A stretch of 5,871 bases of DNA, from contig CP070726.1 in NCBI GenBank assembly GCA_020350865.1, positions 1,747,692 to 1,753,562 on the forward strand, written 5' to 3'. The notes beneath the pieces were generated by a model. It was not told where the DNA came from, ran no database searches, and saw only the letters and a program-made list of their open reading frames with translations. A program made the translations under genes and the position numbers. This document shows positions 1-5,871 of the stretch, piece after piece; position 1 is the stretch's first letter; every line of letters begins with the position of its first letter. This DNA is from Thermoplasmata archaeon (GTDB lineage Archaea > Thermoplasmatota > Thermoplasmata > GCA-020350865).

Positions 1-751
1 GGGTACCGGGTCCGGGTATCCTCGGTATTCGAACGTAAAAAACAAGCCTGAACGTGGGTACGACAACCTTGCCGTCTTTTACGGGGCCTGCACCTTCGAC
101 TGCCTGTTCTGCCAGAACTGGCACTACCGATTGAACACAAAGAAACTGGCACCAGCAATGAGCGCAGCAGAGCTGGCCTCAAACGTGAAGGAGGATACCA
201 GCTGCATCTGCTACTTCGGAGGCGATCCCACGGCACAGGTTGCTCATGCAATTTCGGCCTCGAAAATCGCCCTGGAAAACAACAGGGGCAGGATACTGAG
301 GATATGCTGGGAAACGAACGGAACCATGAACACTCCCTACCTGAAGGCCGCGGCCGCCCTTTCATTGGAATCAGGCGGGTGCATAAAGATAGACCTGAAG
401 GCCTGGGACGAATCCCTTTCACAGGCCCTATGCGGTGTGTCCAACAACCAGACCAAGAAGAATATCCGGTTTCTGGCAGATTACGGAAAAGAGCGACCAG
501 AGGTGCCCTTTCTTGTGGTGAGCACACTGCTCGTGCCCGGCTATGTGGATGTGTCCCAGGTGGGCAAGATTGCGGAGTTTTTGGCCTCCCTGGACCCTGA
601 GATACCATATTCCCTCCTTGCCTTCCACCCCGATTTCGAGATGAGCGATATGCCTGTCACCTCCAAAAACGAGGCTGAGGCCTGTTATGACGAGGCGAAA
701 AAGGCCGGCCTTACCCGGGTGAAGCTCGGTAATGTTCACCTATTGATGTGA
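1..751 (+). CDS. Radical SAM protein, PFL-activating-enzyme-like, 5'-truncated by the window edge
   Basis: The reading frame is open from base 2 to the TGA at 749-751, giving 249 visible residues; the true start lies left of the window. The 4Fe-4S cluster motif CX3CX2C (GACTFDCLFCQN) has its cysteines at visible residues 30, 34 and 37 (bases 89-112). Further radical SAM barrel signatures follow: FGGDPT at 72-77 (the glycine-rich SAM-binding strand), WETNGT at 103-108 and IKIDLKAW at 128-135. The C-terminus ends with KLGNVHLL, which I recall from archaeal radical SAM proteins loosely annotated as pyruvate-formate-lyase-activating-like. Such enzymes cleave S-adenosylmethionine reductively to a 5'-deoxyadenosyl radical in the cytoplasm; the substrate here cannot be told. 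A TTG at 131 could be mistaken for the start, but using it would remove all three cluster cysteines. The last 12 bp overlap the convergent AmrS-like gene. Family assignment is firm; specific function is unknown. Confidence 0.9.
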   Translation, partial: GTGSGYPRYSNVKNKPERGYDNLAVFYGACTFDCLFCQNWHYRLNTKKLAPAMSAAELASNVKEDTSCICYFGGDPTAQVAHAISASKIALENNRGRILRICWETNGTMNTPYLKAAAALSLESGGCIKIDLKAWDESLSQALCGVSNNQTKKNIRFLADYGKERPEVPFLVVSTLLVPGYVDVSQVGKIAEFLASLDPEIPYSLLAFHPDFEMSDMPVTSKNEAEACYDEAKKAGLTRVKLGNVHLLM

Positions 752-1777
752 TGAAGAATCCCTTGAAAAGTAGCCTGTTATGGGAATGTTTTGTGCGCAC
801 TTGGGACAAGTATTGCTTTCCTTCAAATTGATTCTCACAATCCGGAACCCCAATCGTTTTATCAGAAGCTCACCGCAGCCCGGGCAGTACGTGTCCTCGT
901 ATTCATGCCCTGTGACGTTCCCCAGGTAGGGGAACAAAATCCCCCGCTTTTTCGCCCTTTCGTACGCCATTTCCAGGATCCTGATTGATGTCGGGGGATT
1001 GTGGAATTCGTACGCGGGATGGTACCTGGTGAAATGCAGGGGAACGTTCGGGCCCAGGTGTTTCAGGTGGCTGTCAATGATGTAATCGATGCATGCACCG
1101 TCATCGTTCACATCCGATATTACGAGGTTTACCATCTCCATGTGGATGCCCATGTCCGATGCCAGGGCAGCGTTCCTCCATACCTTTTCCACATCCACAT
1201 TCCTGCAGTACTTCTTATACACCTCTGCATCACCCTTTATATCGATCTTCAGGCCGGTAAGGCCTGCATCTCTCAGCATCCTCAGGGCCTCTTCTGTCTG
1301 GTACCCGTTCGAGACAAAGCAGTTGTACAGGCCCTTCTTTTTGGCCAGTGGAAACACCTCTAAGCAGTACTCGAAGAGCATTGTGGGCTCCTGGAATGAA
1401 ACGCACAACCCGCTGTCTTTGTTCCGAAGGGCCAAATCAACCACTTTTTCGGGGGGAACATGATTTCCGGATTCGGGTCCGGGTTTTGCCCGGGACAGAT
1501 GATTGTTCTGGCACCACGGACAGGCGAAGTTGCAGGAGTATGTGGAGAATGTCAAGGCCGTGGAGCCCGGGTGGAAGTGGAAGAAGGGTTTGATCTCGAT
1601 GGGCCTGCTCTCGAGAGCGCTCAGATCACCGAAGGCCAGCGTGTACAGCCTTCCATGGATATTCGCCCTTGAGCGGCAGTAACCCATGTGGCCCGGTGCA
1701 ATTCCGCATCGCCTCTCGCAGACACCGCATATTAGCCTTTCGGAAGCCAGTTTCTCGTACAGCGGCGAGGGCCTCAC
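740..1777 (-). CDS. amrS: AmmeMemoRadiSam-system radical SAM enzyme (AmrS family)
   Basis: This is a complete 345-residue protein, close to the usual family length. The N-terminus has the family's cysteine cluster (CGVCERRCG, Cys17, 20 and 24, plus Cys34), probably a metal site. The 4Fe-4S motif SCNFACPWCQNN follows, with cysteines at 82, 86 and 89 (CX3CX2C). Barrel motifs include FQEPTM at 128-133, SNGYQT at 156-161, LKIDIKG at 176-182 and FTRYHPAYEF at 249-258. The C-terminus carries YLGNVTGHEYEDTYCPGCG (284-302) and a second CPKC at 324-327, together resembling a zinc ribbon. In this family the gene often accompanies AMMECR1-like and Memo-like genes; neither partner is visible here. The reaction is not established to my knowledge. 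The GTG at 1777 is the first usual start after an in-frame TGA about 60 bp upstream; no good Shine-Dalgarno precedes it. The TAG stop lies inside the end of the convergent radical SAM gene. Confidence 0.93.
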   Translation of the reverse strand: MRPSPLYEKLASERLICGVCERRCGIAPGHMGYCRSRANIHGRLYTLAFGDLSALESRPIEIKPFFHFHPGSTALTFSTYSCNFACPWCQNNHLSRAKPGPESGNHVPPEKVVDLALRNKDSGLCVSFQEPTMLFEYCLEVFPLAKKKGLYNCFVSNGYQTEEALRMLRDAGLTGLKIDIKGDAEVYKKYCRNVDVEKVWRNAALASDMGIHMEMVNLVISDVNDDGACIDYIIDSHLKHLGPNVPLHFTRYHPAYEFHNPPTSIRILEMAYERAKKRGILFPYLGNVTGHEYEDTYCPGCGELLIKRLGFRIVRINLKESNTCPKCAQNIPITGYFSRDSSSHQ

Positions 1778-1903
1778 TGTTTCATAATTCAGGATTTTAC
1801 CGGTGATATTTTCGATGCTCTTCCCCCTTCAAAGCCGGAACTTTCAAACCGTATCTGTTCTTGGCCACCATAAAATTAACCCAATTTGCGGCTTAAAAGG
1901 GGA

Positions 1904-1920
1904 AAAACAAAATTTTAATA
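1904..1920 (+). promoter_or_regulatory. Candidate archaeal BRE/TATA promoter element for the subtilase gene
   Basis: The stretch ACAAAATTTTAATA looks like an A-rich BRE followed by an archaeal TATA box (TTTTAATA, about 1912-1919). With the usual spacing of about 25 bp, transcription would begin near 1942, leaving an 18-nt leader that contains GGTG at 1948-1951, 8 nt before the ATG at 1960 and able to pair with the 16S tail. A competing candidate is TTATATAG at 1930-1937, which would start the transcript at or very near the ATG and make it leaderless. Sequence alone does not decide between them. Confidence 0.4.
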
Positions 1921-1947
1921 AGCCTCCGATTATATAGGATAGGTAAT

Positions 1948-1951
1948 GGTG
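1948..1951 (+). promoter_or_regulatory. Possible short ribosome binding site (GGTG) for the subtilase
   Basis: GGTG lies 8 nt before the ATG at 1960 and is complementary to part of the archaeal 16S 3' tail. It supports ATG 1960 as start only if the upstream promoter at about 1904-1920 is used. It would be irrelevant if the mRNA is leaderless from the 1930-1937 TATA-like element. A second ATG at 1966 gives nearly the same signal peptide. Confidence 0.3.
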
Positions 1952-1959
1952 TAGAACAT

Positions 1960-3972
1960 ATGAAAATGTCCAAAAACATCGCTGTACTGCTTTCGGTGCT
2001 CTTCATCGCCTGTTCCTTTACCAACGCAGTGGGCCAGCCTGCCAAAGAGGAGGTAATCCAAGAAGTGGAGGTGGGGCAGCACTGGTGGGATGACTGGGAG
2101 GGGGATTTAAACCGCAATCATATCCACGACCTCATCGAGGAGAAGCCGAAAGATGAGCGGATCAGCATTTTCATAAACTACGACCGCCCCACTGAAAAAG
2201 AGGACGTCGAAAGACTGGCTGGATTCGATTTTGACGTGAAATACGTGTACAAATGCATCGAGGTCATATGCGCCAGGGACGTTGCAGTGAAGGATGTGAA
2301 GACCGTAGCCTCCCTGCCCCATGTGGTCATGGTGAAGCTCGAGCCCGTATTCTATCCCAACCTTGACGTGAGTACCAAGGCCATCAAGGCCAGGGAATCG
2401 GAGGAATACTCCCCCAACACGGCCTGGGAGCTGGGATTCACTGGGAACGGGATTTCCATTGCCATCCTGGATACGGGAGTGGATGACAGCGGGCGCTCCC
2501 CCACTTCCCGCCATGATTTTCTGGATGATCAGGACGACAATCCGGCGACCAGCGATCCGAAGCTCGTGGCCGGGGTTGATTTCACCCAGGAGGAGACCCT
2601 TTTCACGCCCAGGGACGGCTCCTACAATCCCGACGATACGCACGGTCACGGAACCCACTGTGCAGGCATTGCCATGGGAACAGGCGGACCCAATGCCTAT
2701 TACGTGGGTGTGGCCCCACAGGCAAATCTGGTGGATGTCAAGGTGATGGAGGACTGGGCACCCAATCAGTGGGGCGAGGTGATCGCAGGGATCGACTGGT
2801 GCATCGAACACAGAAACGATTTCAATATCAGGGTGCTCAGCCTGAGCCTGGGTGGAGGGGATTCCGACGGGACGGATGAGGGCTCCAGGGCGGTGAACAG
2901 GGCAGTGGAGCAGGGCCTGGTTGTGGTGGTGGCAATCGGAAATGACGGGGACCCTCCCCCGAGGGGGGATGGGGTGGCCGACAATTCCAATGAGGTGCCC
3001 GCCCCTGCAGCAGCGGACATGTCCATCTCTGTTGGCTCGGTGTACGACCATGAGAGCATAGACAGGTCCGATGACACGCTTTCGGATTTCTCCTTCACCG
3101 GACCCAGAAAGGATGACGGGGACGATGATCCCTATGACGAGCTGAAACCGGATGTGTGTGCCTACGGGGAGGACATAGAATCGGCCCTGGCAAACACGGC
3201 CTCGGGAACCACCTCCCAATCGGGAACCTCCATGGCCTGCCCCCACGTGGCGGGTGTGGCGGCCCTGATGCTGGAGGCGAGCCCCAAACTGACCCCGGAC
3301 AAGCTCAGAGAACTGCTCAGGATGTCTGCCGAGCCCAGGGGAAGTCCTTCGTATCCACAGCTGGACTCGAAATACAATACGCAGTACGGATGGGGCATCG
3401 TGGACGCCTACAGGGCGGTGGAGCTTGCCCGCGGCTTTGTGGAGGTGGAGGTCTTTATTGATAAACCCACAGAGGATGTGACCCTGAGCGGAACGACGTC
3501 CATCTCGGGCAGGGCCTCCGTGGACAAGGGTTCCCTGAGCAAGGTGGAGGTCTCAATTGAGGATCCCAACTTCAGCTCCTACACCCTTGAGGCGGAGGGC
3601 ACAGATGTCTGGAGCGTTGAATGGGACACGCGCGGCTGGAACGGGTACCTCACAATCTATGCCAAGGCCACCAGCGGCGATTACTATGCCGTCACGTCCG
3701 TGGACGTGTGGGTGCACAACGAGGACGAAGGAGGGGACGGGGGAGCCTCCTCCGGGGACGAGGGGCCGCCCACCATAGACCTCTTCGGCGTGGGCAAGAT
3801 CAGTGTGTACGCAGTGGGAGGTTTCGTGGCCATTGTGGCGGGCATTGTGGTGCTCGTCATAGCGGGCGTTCTTCTTAAAAGGAGGAGGCTGTACAAAGAG
3901 ATGCTCGCGGAGAGGCAGCAGAAGGAGGAGGGGAAGGGCTCGGCAAGTGAGCAGAGCATGGTTAATCAATGA
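1960..3972 (+). CDS. Secreted, membrane-anchored subtilisin-like serine protease (peptidase family S8)
   Basis: This is a complete 670-residue precursor. Residues 1-25 form a signal peptide (Lys-rich start, hydrophobic core 7-20, likely cleavage after ANAVG-type residues near 23-28). Residues 49-60 (DLNRNHIHDLIE) fit an EF-hand-like calcium loop. Residues about 66-135 look like an inhibitor-I9-type propeptide. The S8 catalytic domain spans about 150-490, with Asp171 (AILDTGVDD), His230 (THGHGTHCAG), oxyanion Asn328 (VAIGNDGD) and nucleophile Ser424 (SGTSMACPHVAG), so the triad is intact. A beta-sandwich, Ig-like module follows (about 494-586), then a Gly/Asp/Glu-rich linker (587-603), one transmembrane helix (about 614-638) and a basic cytoplasmic tail starting KRRR. 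The enzyme probably folds and self-processes outside the cell and stays tethered, degrading external proteins or trimming surface proteins. Only one N-glycosylation sequon (Asn537) is present. The gene is G+C-rich compared with the next gene. Confidence 0.95.
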   Translation: MKMSKNIAVLLSVLFIACSFTNAVGQPAKEEVIQEVEVGQHWWDDWEGDLNRNHIHDLIEEKPKDERISIFINYDRPTEKEDVERLAGFDFDVKYVYKCIEVICARDVAVKDVKTVASLPHVVMVKLEPVFYPNLDVSTKAIKARESEEYSPNTAWELGFTGNGISIAILDTGVDDSGRSPTSRHDFLDDQDDNPATSDPKLVAGVDFTQEETLFTPRDGSYNPDDTHGHGTHCAGIAMGTGGPNAYYVGVAPQANLVDVKVMEDWAPNQWGEVIAGIDWCIEHRNDFNIRVLSLSLGGGDSDGTDEGSRAVNRAVEQGLVVVVAIGNDGDPPPRGDGVADNSNEVPAPAAADMSISVGSVYDHESIDRSDDTLSDFSFTGPRKDDGDDDPYDELKPDVCAYGEDIESALANTASGTTSQSGTSMACPHVAGVAALMLEASPKLTPDKLRELLRMSAEPRGSPSYPQLDSKYNTQYGWGIVDAYRAVELARGFVEVEVFIDKPTEDVTLSGTTSISGRASVDKGSLSKVEVSIEDPNFSSYTLEAEGTDVWSVEWDTRGWNGYLTIYAKATSGDYYAVTSVDVWVHNEDEGGDGGASSGDEGPPTIDLFGVGKISVYAVGGFVAIVAGIVVLVIAGVLLKRRRLYKEMLAERQQKEEGKGSASEQSMVNQ

Positions 3973-3993
3973 CCGGGATAAACGGGTTGATTC

Positions 3994-5871
3994 CTAATCA
4001 TCCTTTTTCGGCTCGCTTTCGATTGGTTCTGCGTGGGTTTCTTCTGGTTCTGAAGCACCTTTACCTTTTTTGATTTTCAAAAATGCCGCCAAAATCAAGC
4101 AGATTACGGACACACAAACTAACACCAACACAACCAGTTCGATCTCAAAGTCCTCCCCATCCTCCTTTTCGAATGTGAAAGTAAAATATTTTCTTTTATC
4201 CTCTGAATACGCATCAAAGGAGGTTTGTATTTCCTTATCCTCGTAGGTCGCCTTCACGGTCACGTTGTCGCCGTTCAGGTACCAGTCGGGATAGAGAATT
4301 ATGGTGAACGTGGCATTGTCCACTGTTCCGTTCTTTACCTGCTGGGTTCTCTGGTTGATCGCCACAACCTTGACTCCCGATAATGTTTCATTCTTCACCG
4401 TTGTCACATTCCCCTTGATCACAAGCGATTTCAAAGGACGGGGGGATATCACCTCTATTGCCTCCGAAACCTCGTTGTTTTCCTCGTCAACTTCCCTGAC
4501 CTGCCGGTCAAAATCGGCAACCAGTCTAATATGATGCGTCCCGTTTGCCGCAATCCAGTCAAAATCAACCCTCTCTTCCTCCCCGACATCCAAGGACACG
4601 GATTGTTGGGATATTTTCTCATCACCGTCAAAAAGCCCTATCCCAATTTCAGTCAGGTTCTCACTGCCGCTGTTCATGATCCTTGCTGTTATAGTCGTTG
4701 TTTCGTTTGCCACGGGGTGCTTCCCGCTGTCACCGCCAACCAAAGTCCCGTCCCCTCTAAAGAAGGTCATATCGGTCACAAGCACGTCAGGCCTTTCGTT
4801 CCCAAGCCATACTTCACTGAACTCGGTGTAATTCTGCAAAATCCCGGATGAATTCGCAAGGCTCACAGAAAAAGTGTAGTAATCACTGGTCGTCCCATAA
4901 TCATACACGTAAAATGACAAGCCGCCCTCGATTCCTTCAAAGGTACTTTCATTGAAAAGAGTAGCCACATGCTCGCCCACAGAATCATACACATTGACAG
5001 TCAGATTCAATGCTGTTTTATTCGTATGAAACGAAATATCAACCGTGTCGTTCCCATAGGTCCCATCCCCATTATAAATTGAGATGTCCGCCGAAAGAGA
5101 AGTAGAAGGCATTGGCCTGCCGCCGTAATATCTGTCCAAAAATTCATCCCAATCCGTTCTCTCGCTTATGACGAACCCCCGGTAATCGGGATGCAGAGCA
5201 ATGTCATCGAAGTAGAACGATATCCCGTGGGCGTTGTGCGCGTATCCCTGCTTCGGATTGGCAGGGTTCCAGTGGTCCTCTGCAATGACACAGTCCCCTA
5301 TCGCATCCATTACCTCCCCTGCAGCCACCCGGATTTCCCTGCTCAGGTTGCCTTCCTGTGCACACAATTGGGCAAAATGGTAGAGGTCAAAGAACTGGTT
5401 GCCCTCGTACCTCTCGGTAGAACCCCTCACGGCACTGATCTTGGCCTTGAAATAGGGCATCGAAAGGGACACCTCCCTAGAGAACTCTTCAAAGGCCTGA
5501 TTCAGAGTGCTGTTTAAGGCCCCCAAATCCACCGCAGACAACGTAATTGCATAATCCCCGCTGTCCACGGAGCCGTTCCTGTACGACTCCACGTACTCAT
5601 GAACCACCATCTCGGAGAGCTCTCTCGGGCTCATGGAAGGACTGGAAACAAGCCTCCCCAAAACCATATCATAAGGAAGCCCATCCCACTCCACATCCTT
5701 CTCAGAACCAATAGCAATATCCGCATAATCCACGAGCTGGTAATCCACCTCCAATAGGCCCATCCTGCAGGCATCGAAACCCACCAAATCGAGCTTCAGA
5801 CCGGAATTCACCTCCTTGACCCGGGAAAACGCGTACCGAAGCTCATAGGTCCTCAGATCGTTGTTAGAGGA
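3994..5871 (-). CDS. Membrane-anchored clostripain-like cysteine peptidase (C11) with CARDB domain, 5'-truncated by the window edge
   Basis: The frame is open to the right window edge, giving 625 visible residues; a GTG at 5811 is not a credible start because homologous sequence continues before it. LDLVGFDACRMGLLEV carries the likely nucleophile Cys35 (bases 5767-5769), and IAIGSEKDVEWDGLPYD follows as in clostripain-family peptidases. The catalytic His (HG motif) should lie about 40-55 residues before this Cys and is off the window. The peptidase domain ends near residue 250 (TDWDEFLDRYYGG). Then come a beta-rich module (about 255-358), a CARDB-like domain (about 360-475, with VDEENNEVSE near its end), an Ig-like module (about 480-568), one transmembrane helix (about 577-598) and a Lys-then-Glu-rich cytoplasmic tail. 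There are 17 N-X-S/T sequons. It is probably a surface Arg/Lys-type protease, but specificity is inferred only from family. It converges on the subtilase with 21 bp between stops. Confidence 0.92.
   Translation of the reverse strand, partial: SSNNDLRTYELRYAFSRVKEVNSGLKLDLVGFDACRMGLLEVDYQLVDYADIAIGSEKDVEWDGLPYDMVLGRLVSSPSMSPRELSEMVVHEYVESYRNGSVDSGDYAITLSAVDLGALNSTLNQAFEEFSREVSLSMPYFKAKISAVRGSTERYEGNQFFDLYHFAQLCAQEGNLSREIRVAAGEVMDAIGDCVIAEDHWNPANPKQGYAHNAHGISFYFDDIALHPDYRGFVISERTDWDEFLDRYYGGRPMPSTSLSADISIYNGDGTYGNDTVDISFHTNKTALNLTVNVYDSVGEHVATLFNESTFEGIEGGLSFYVYDYGTTSDYYTFSVSLANSSGILQNYTEFSEVWLGNERPDVLVTDMTFFRGDGTLVGGDSGKHPVANETTTITARIMNSGSENLTEIGIGLFDGDEKISQQSVSLDVGEEERVDFDWIAANGTHHIRLVADFDRQVREVDEENNEVSEAIEVISPRPLKSLVIKGNVTTVKNETLSGVKVVAINQRTQQVKNGTVDNATFTIILYPDWYLNGDNVTVKATYEDKEIQTSFDAYSEDKRKYFTFTFEKEDGEDFEIELVVLVLVCVSVICLILAAFLKIKKGKGASEPEETHAEPIESEPKKDD
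4066..4078 (+). terminator. Candidate T-rich terminator for the subtilase transcript, inside the opposing gene
   Basis: A run of six T (4066-4071) followed by GATTTTC lies about 95 bp after the subtilase stop; a shorter T5 run sits at 4004-4008. Archaeal RNA polymerase can stop at such tracts. Against this, on the minus strand the same bases encode the Lys-rich segment after the C11 transmembrane helix, which alone explains the T-richness. If used, the two convergent mRNAs would overlap at their 3' ends. Confidence 0.22.

Larger units (their letters stand above)
1778..1959. promoter_or_regulatory. Divergent intergenic promoter region between the AmrS-like gene and the subtilase
   Basis: This is the only substantial gap in the window (182 bp). 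It separates two divergent genes, so it should hold both their promoters. The stretch at about 1870-1940 is much richer in A/T than the flanking genes. For the minus-strand gene, possible TATA-like elements are TTAATTTTAT at about 1871-1880 and AAAATAT at about 1806-1812, the latter about 30 bp before the GTG and compatible with a very short leader. Neither is compelling. A weak hairpin (AAAG at 1831-1834 pairing with CTTT at 1841-1844) is too small to call. No tRNA, small ORF with credible features, or riboswitch was recognised. Confidence 0.6.

Noticed and set aside
1..20. Repeated CCGGGT units at the left edge
   Set aside because: Only two to three imperfect copies, and they encode a Gly/Ser-rich stretch in the open frame of the radical SAM gene, so coding explains them.
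1001..1463. Two plus-strand open frames of about 120 codons opposite the AmrS-like gene
   Set aside because: Both are antisense to well-conserved radical SAM coding sequence, lack any recognisable motif and have no promoter or ribosome binding site of note.
1831..1845. Small inverted repeat in the divergent intergenic region
   Set aside because: The stem is only four base pairs of A/T-rich sequence with a six-base loop, well within chance.
2107..3246. A 379-codon open frame on the minus strand opposite the subtilase
   Set aside because: It lies wholly antisense to a gene with an intact catalytic triad. Its translation is rich in His, Gly, Val and Ile, as expected from the complement of G+C-rich codons, and shows no domain.
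5809..5811. GTG as start of the clostripain-like gene
   Set aside because: The frame stays open to the window edge and the 20 residues before it continue the family's expected sequence ahead of the catalytic Cys; a start here would also remove the catalytic His.
1..5871. Defence system, mobile element, CRISPR array, or RNA gene
   Set aside because: No direct repeat array, transposase or integrase frame, tRNA-like fold or conserved RNA segment was seen; nearly all bases are explained by four protein genes. The two surface proteases and two radical SAM enzymes do not match any defence layout known to me.

Overview
The window looks like an ordinary chromosomal stretch from an archaeon. My best guess is a euryarchaeal or Thermoplasmatota-type genome. 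The reasons are A/T-rich, TATA-like and BRE-like elements in the only sizeable intergenic gap, little Shine-Dalgarno signal, a radical SAM enzyme of the AmmeMemoRadiSam family, and large surface proteases carrying CARDB/Ig-like domains, a C-terminal membrane anchor and (in one of them) many N-glycosylation sequons. The lineage is inferred; nothing here, such as an rRNA gene, fixes it.

There are four protein genes in two convergent pairs. Bases 1-751 (+) hold the 3' part of a radical SAM gene whose start lies before the window. It runs tail-to-tail into, and overlaps by 12 bp, a complete radical SAM gene of the AmrS family on the minus strand (740-1777, GTG start). A 182-bp divergent promoter region (1778-1959) separates this from a complete secreted subtilisin-like (S8) protease (1960-3972, +). 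That gene in turn converges, with a 21-bp gap, on a clostripain-like (C11) peptidase (3994-5871, -) whose 5' end, including the catalytic His region, lies beyond the right edge.

Functionally there are two themes. The left half encodes two cytoplasmic 4Fe-4S/SAM enzymes related to pyruvate-formate-lyase-activating enzymes, with unknown substrates. The right half encodes two cell-surface proteases from unrelated catalytic families (Ser and Cys). They share one plan: catalytic domain, beta-sandwich modules, one C-terminal transmembrane helix and a short charged cytoplasmic tail. This suggests extracellular protein degradation for peptide uptake, or surface-protein processing.

I see no rRNA, tRNA, CRISPR array, insertion sequence, integrase, toxin-antitoxin pair or defence module. 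No gap longer than 182 bp lacks a gene. I did not find a clear undescribed system. The most interesting items are the paired anchored proteases, the sharp sequon contrast between them, an EF-hand-like loop before the subtilase propeptide, and the overlapping pair of radical SAM genes.
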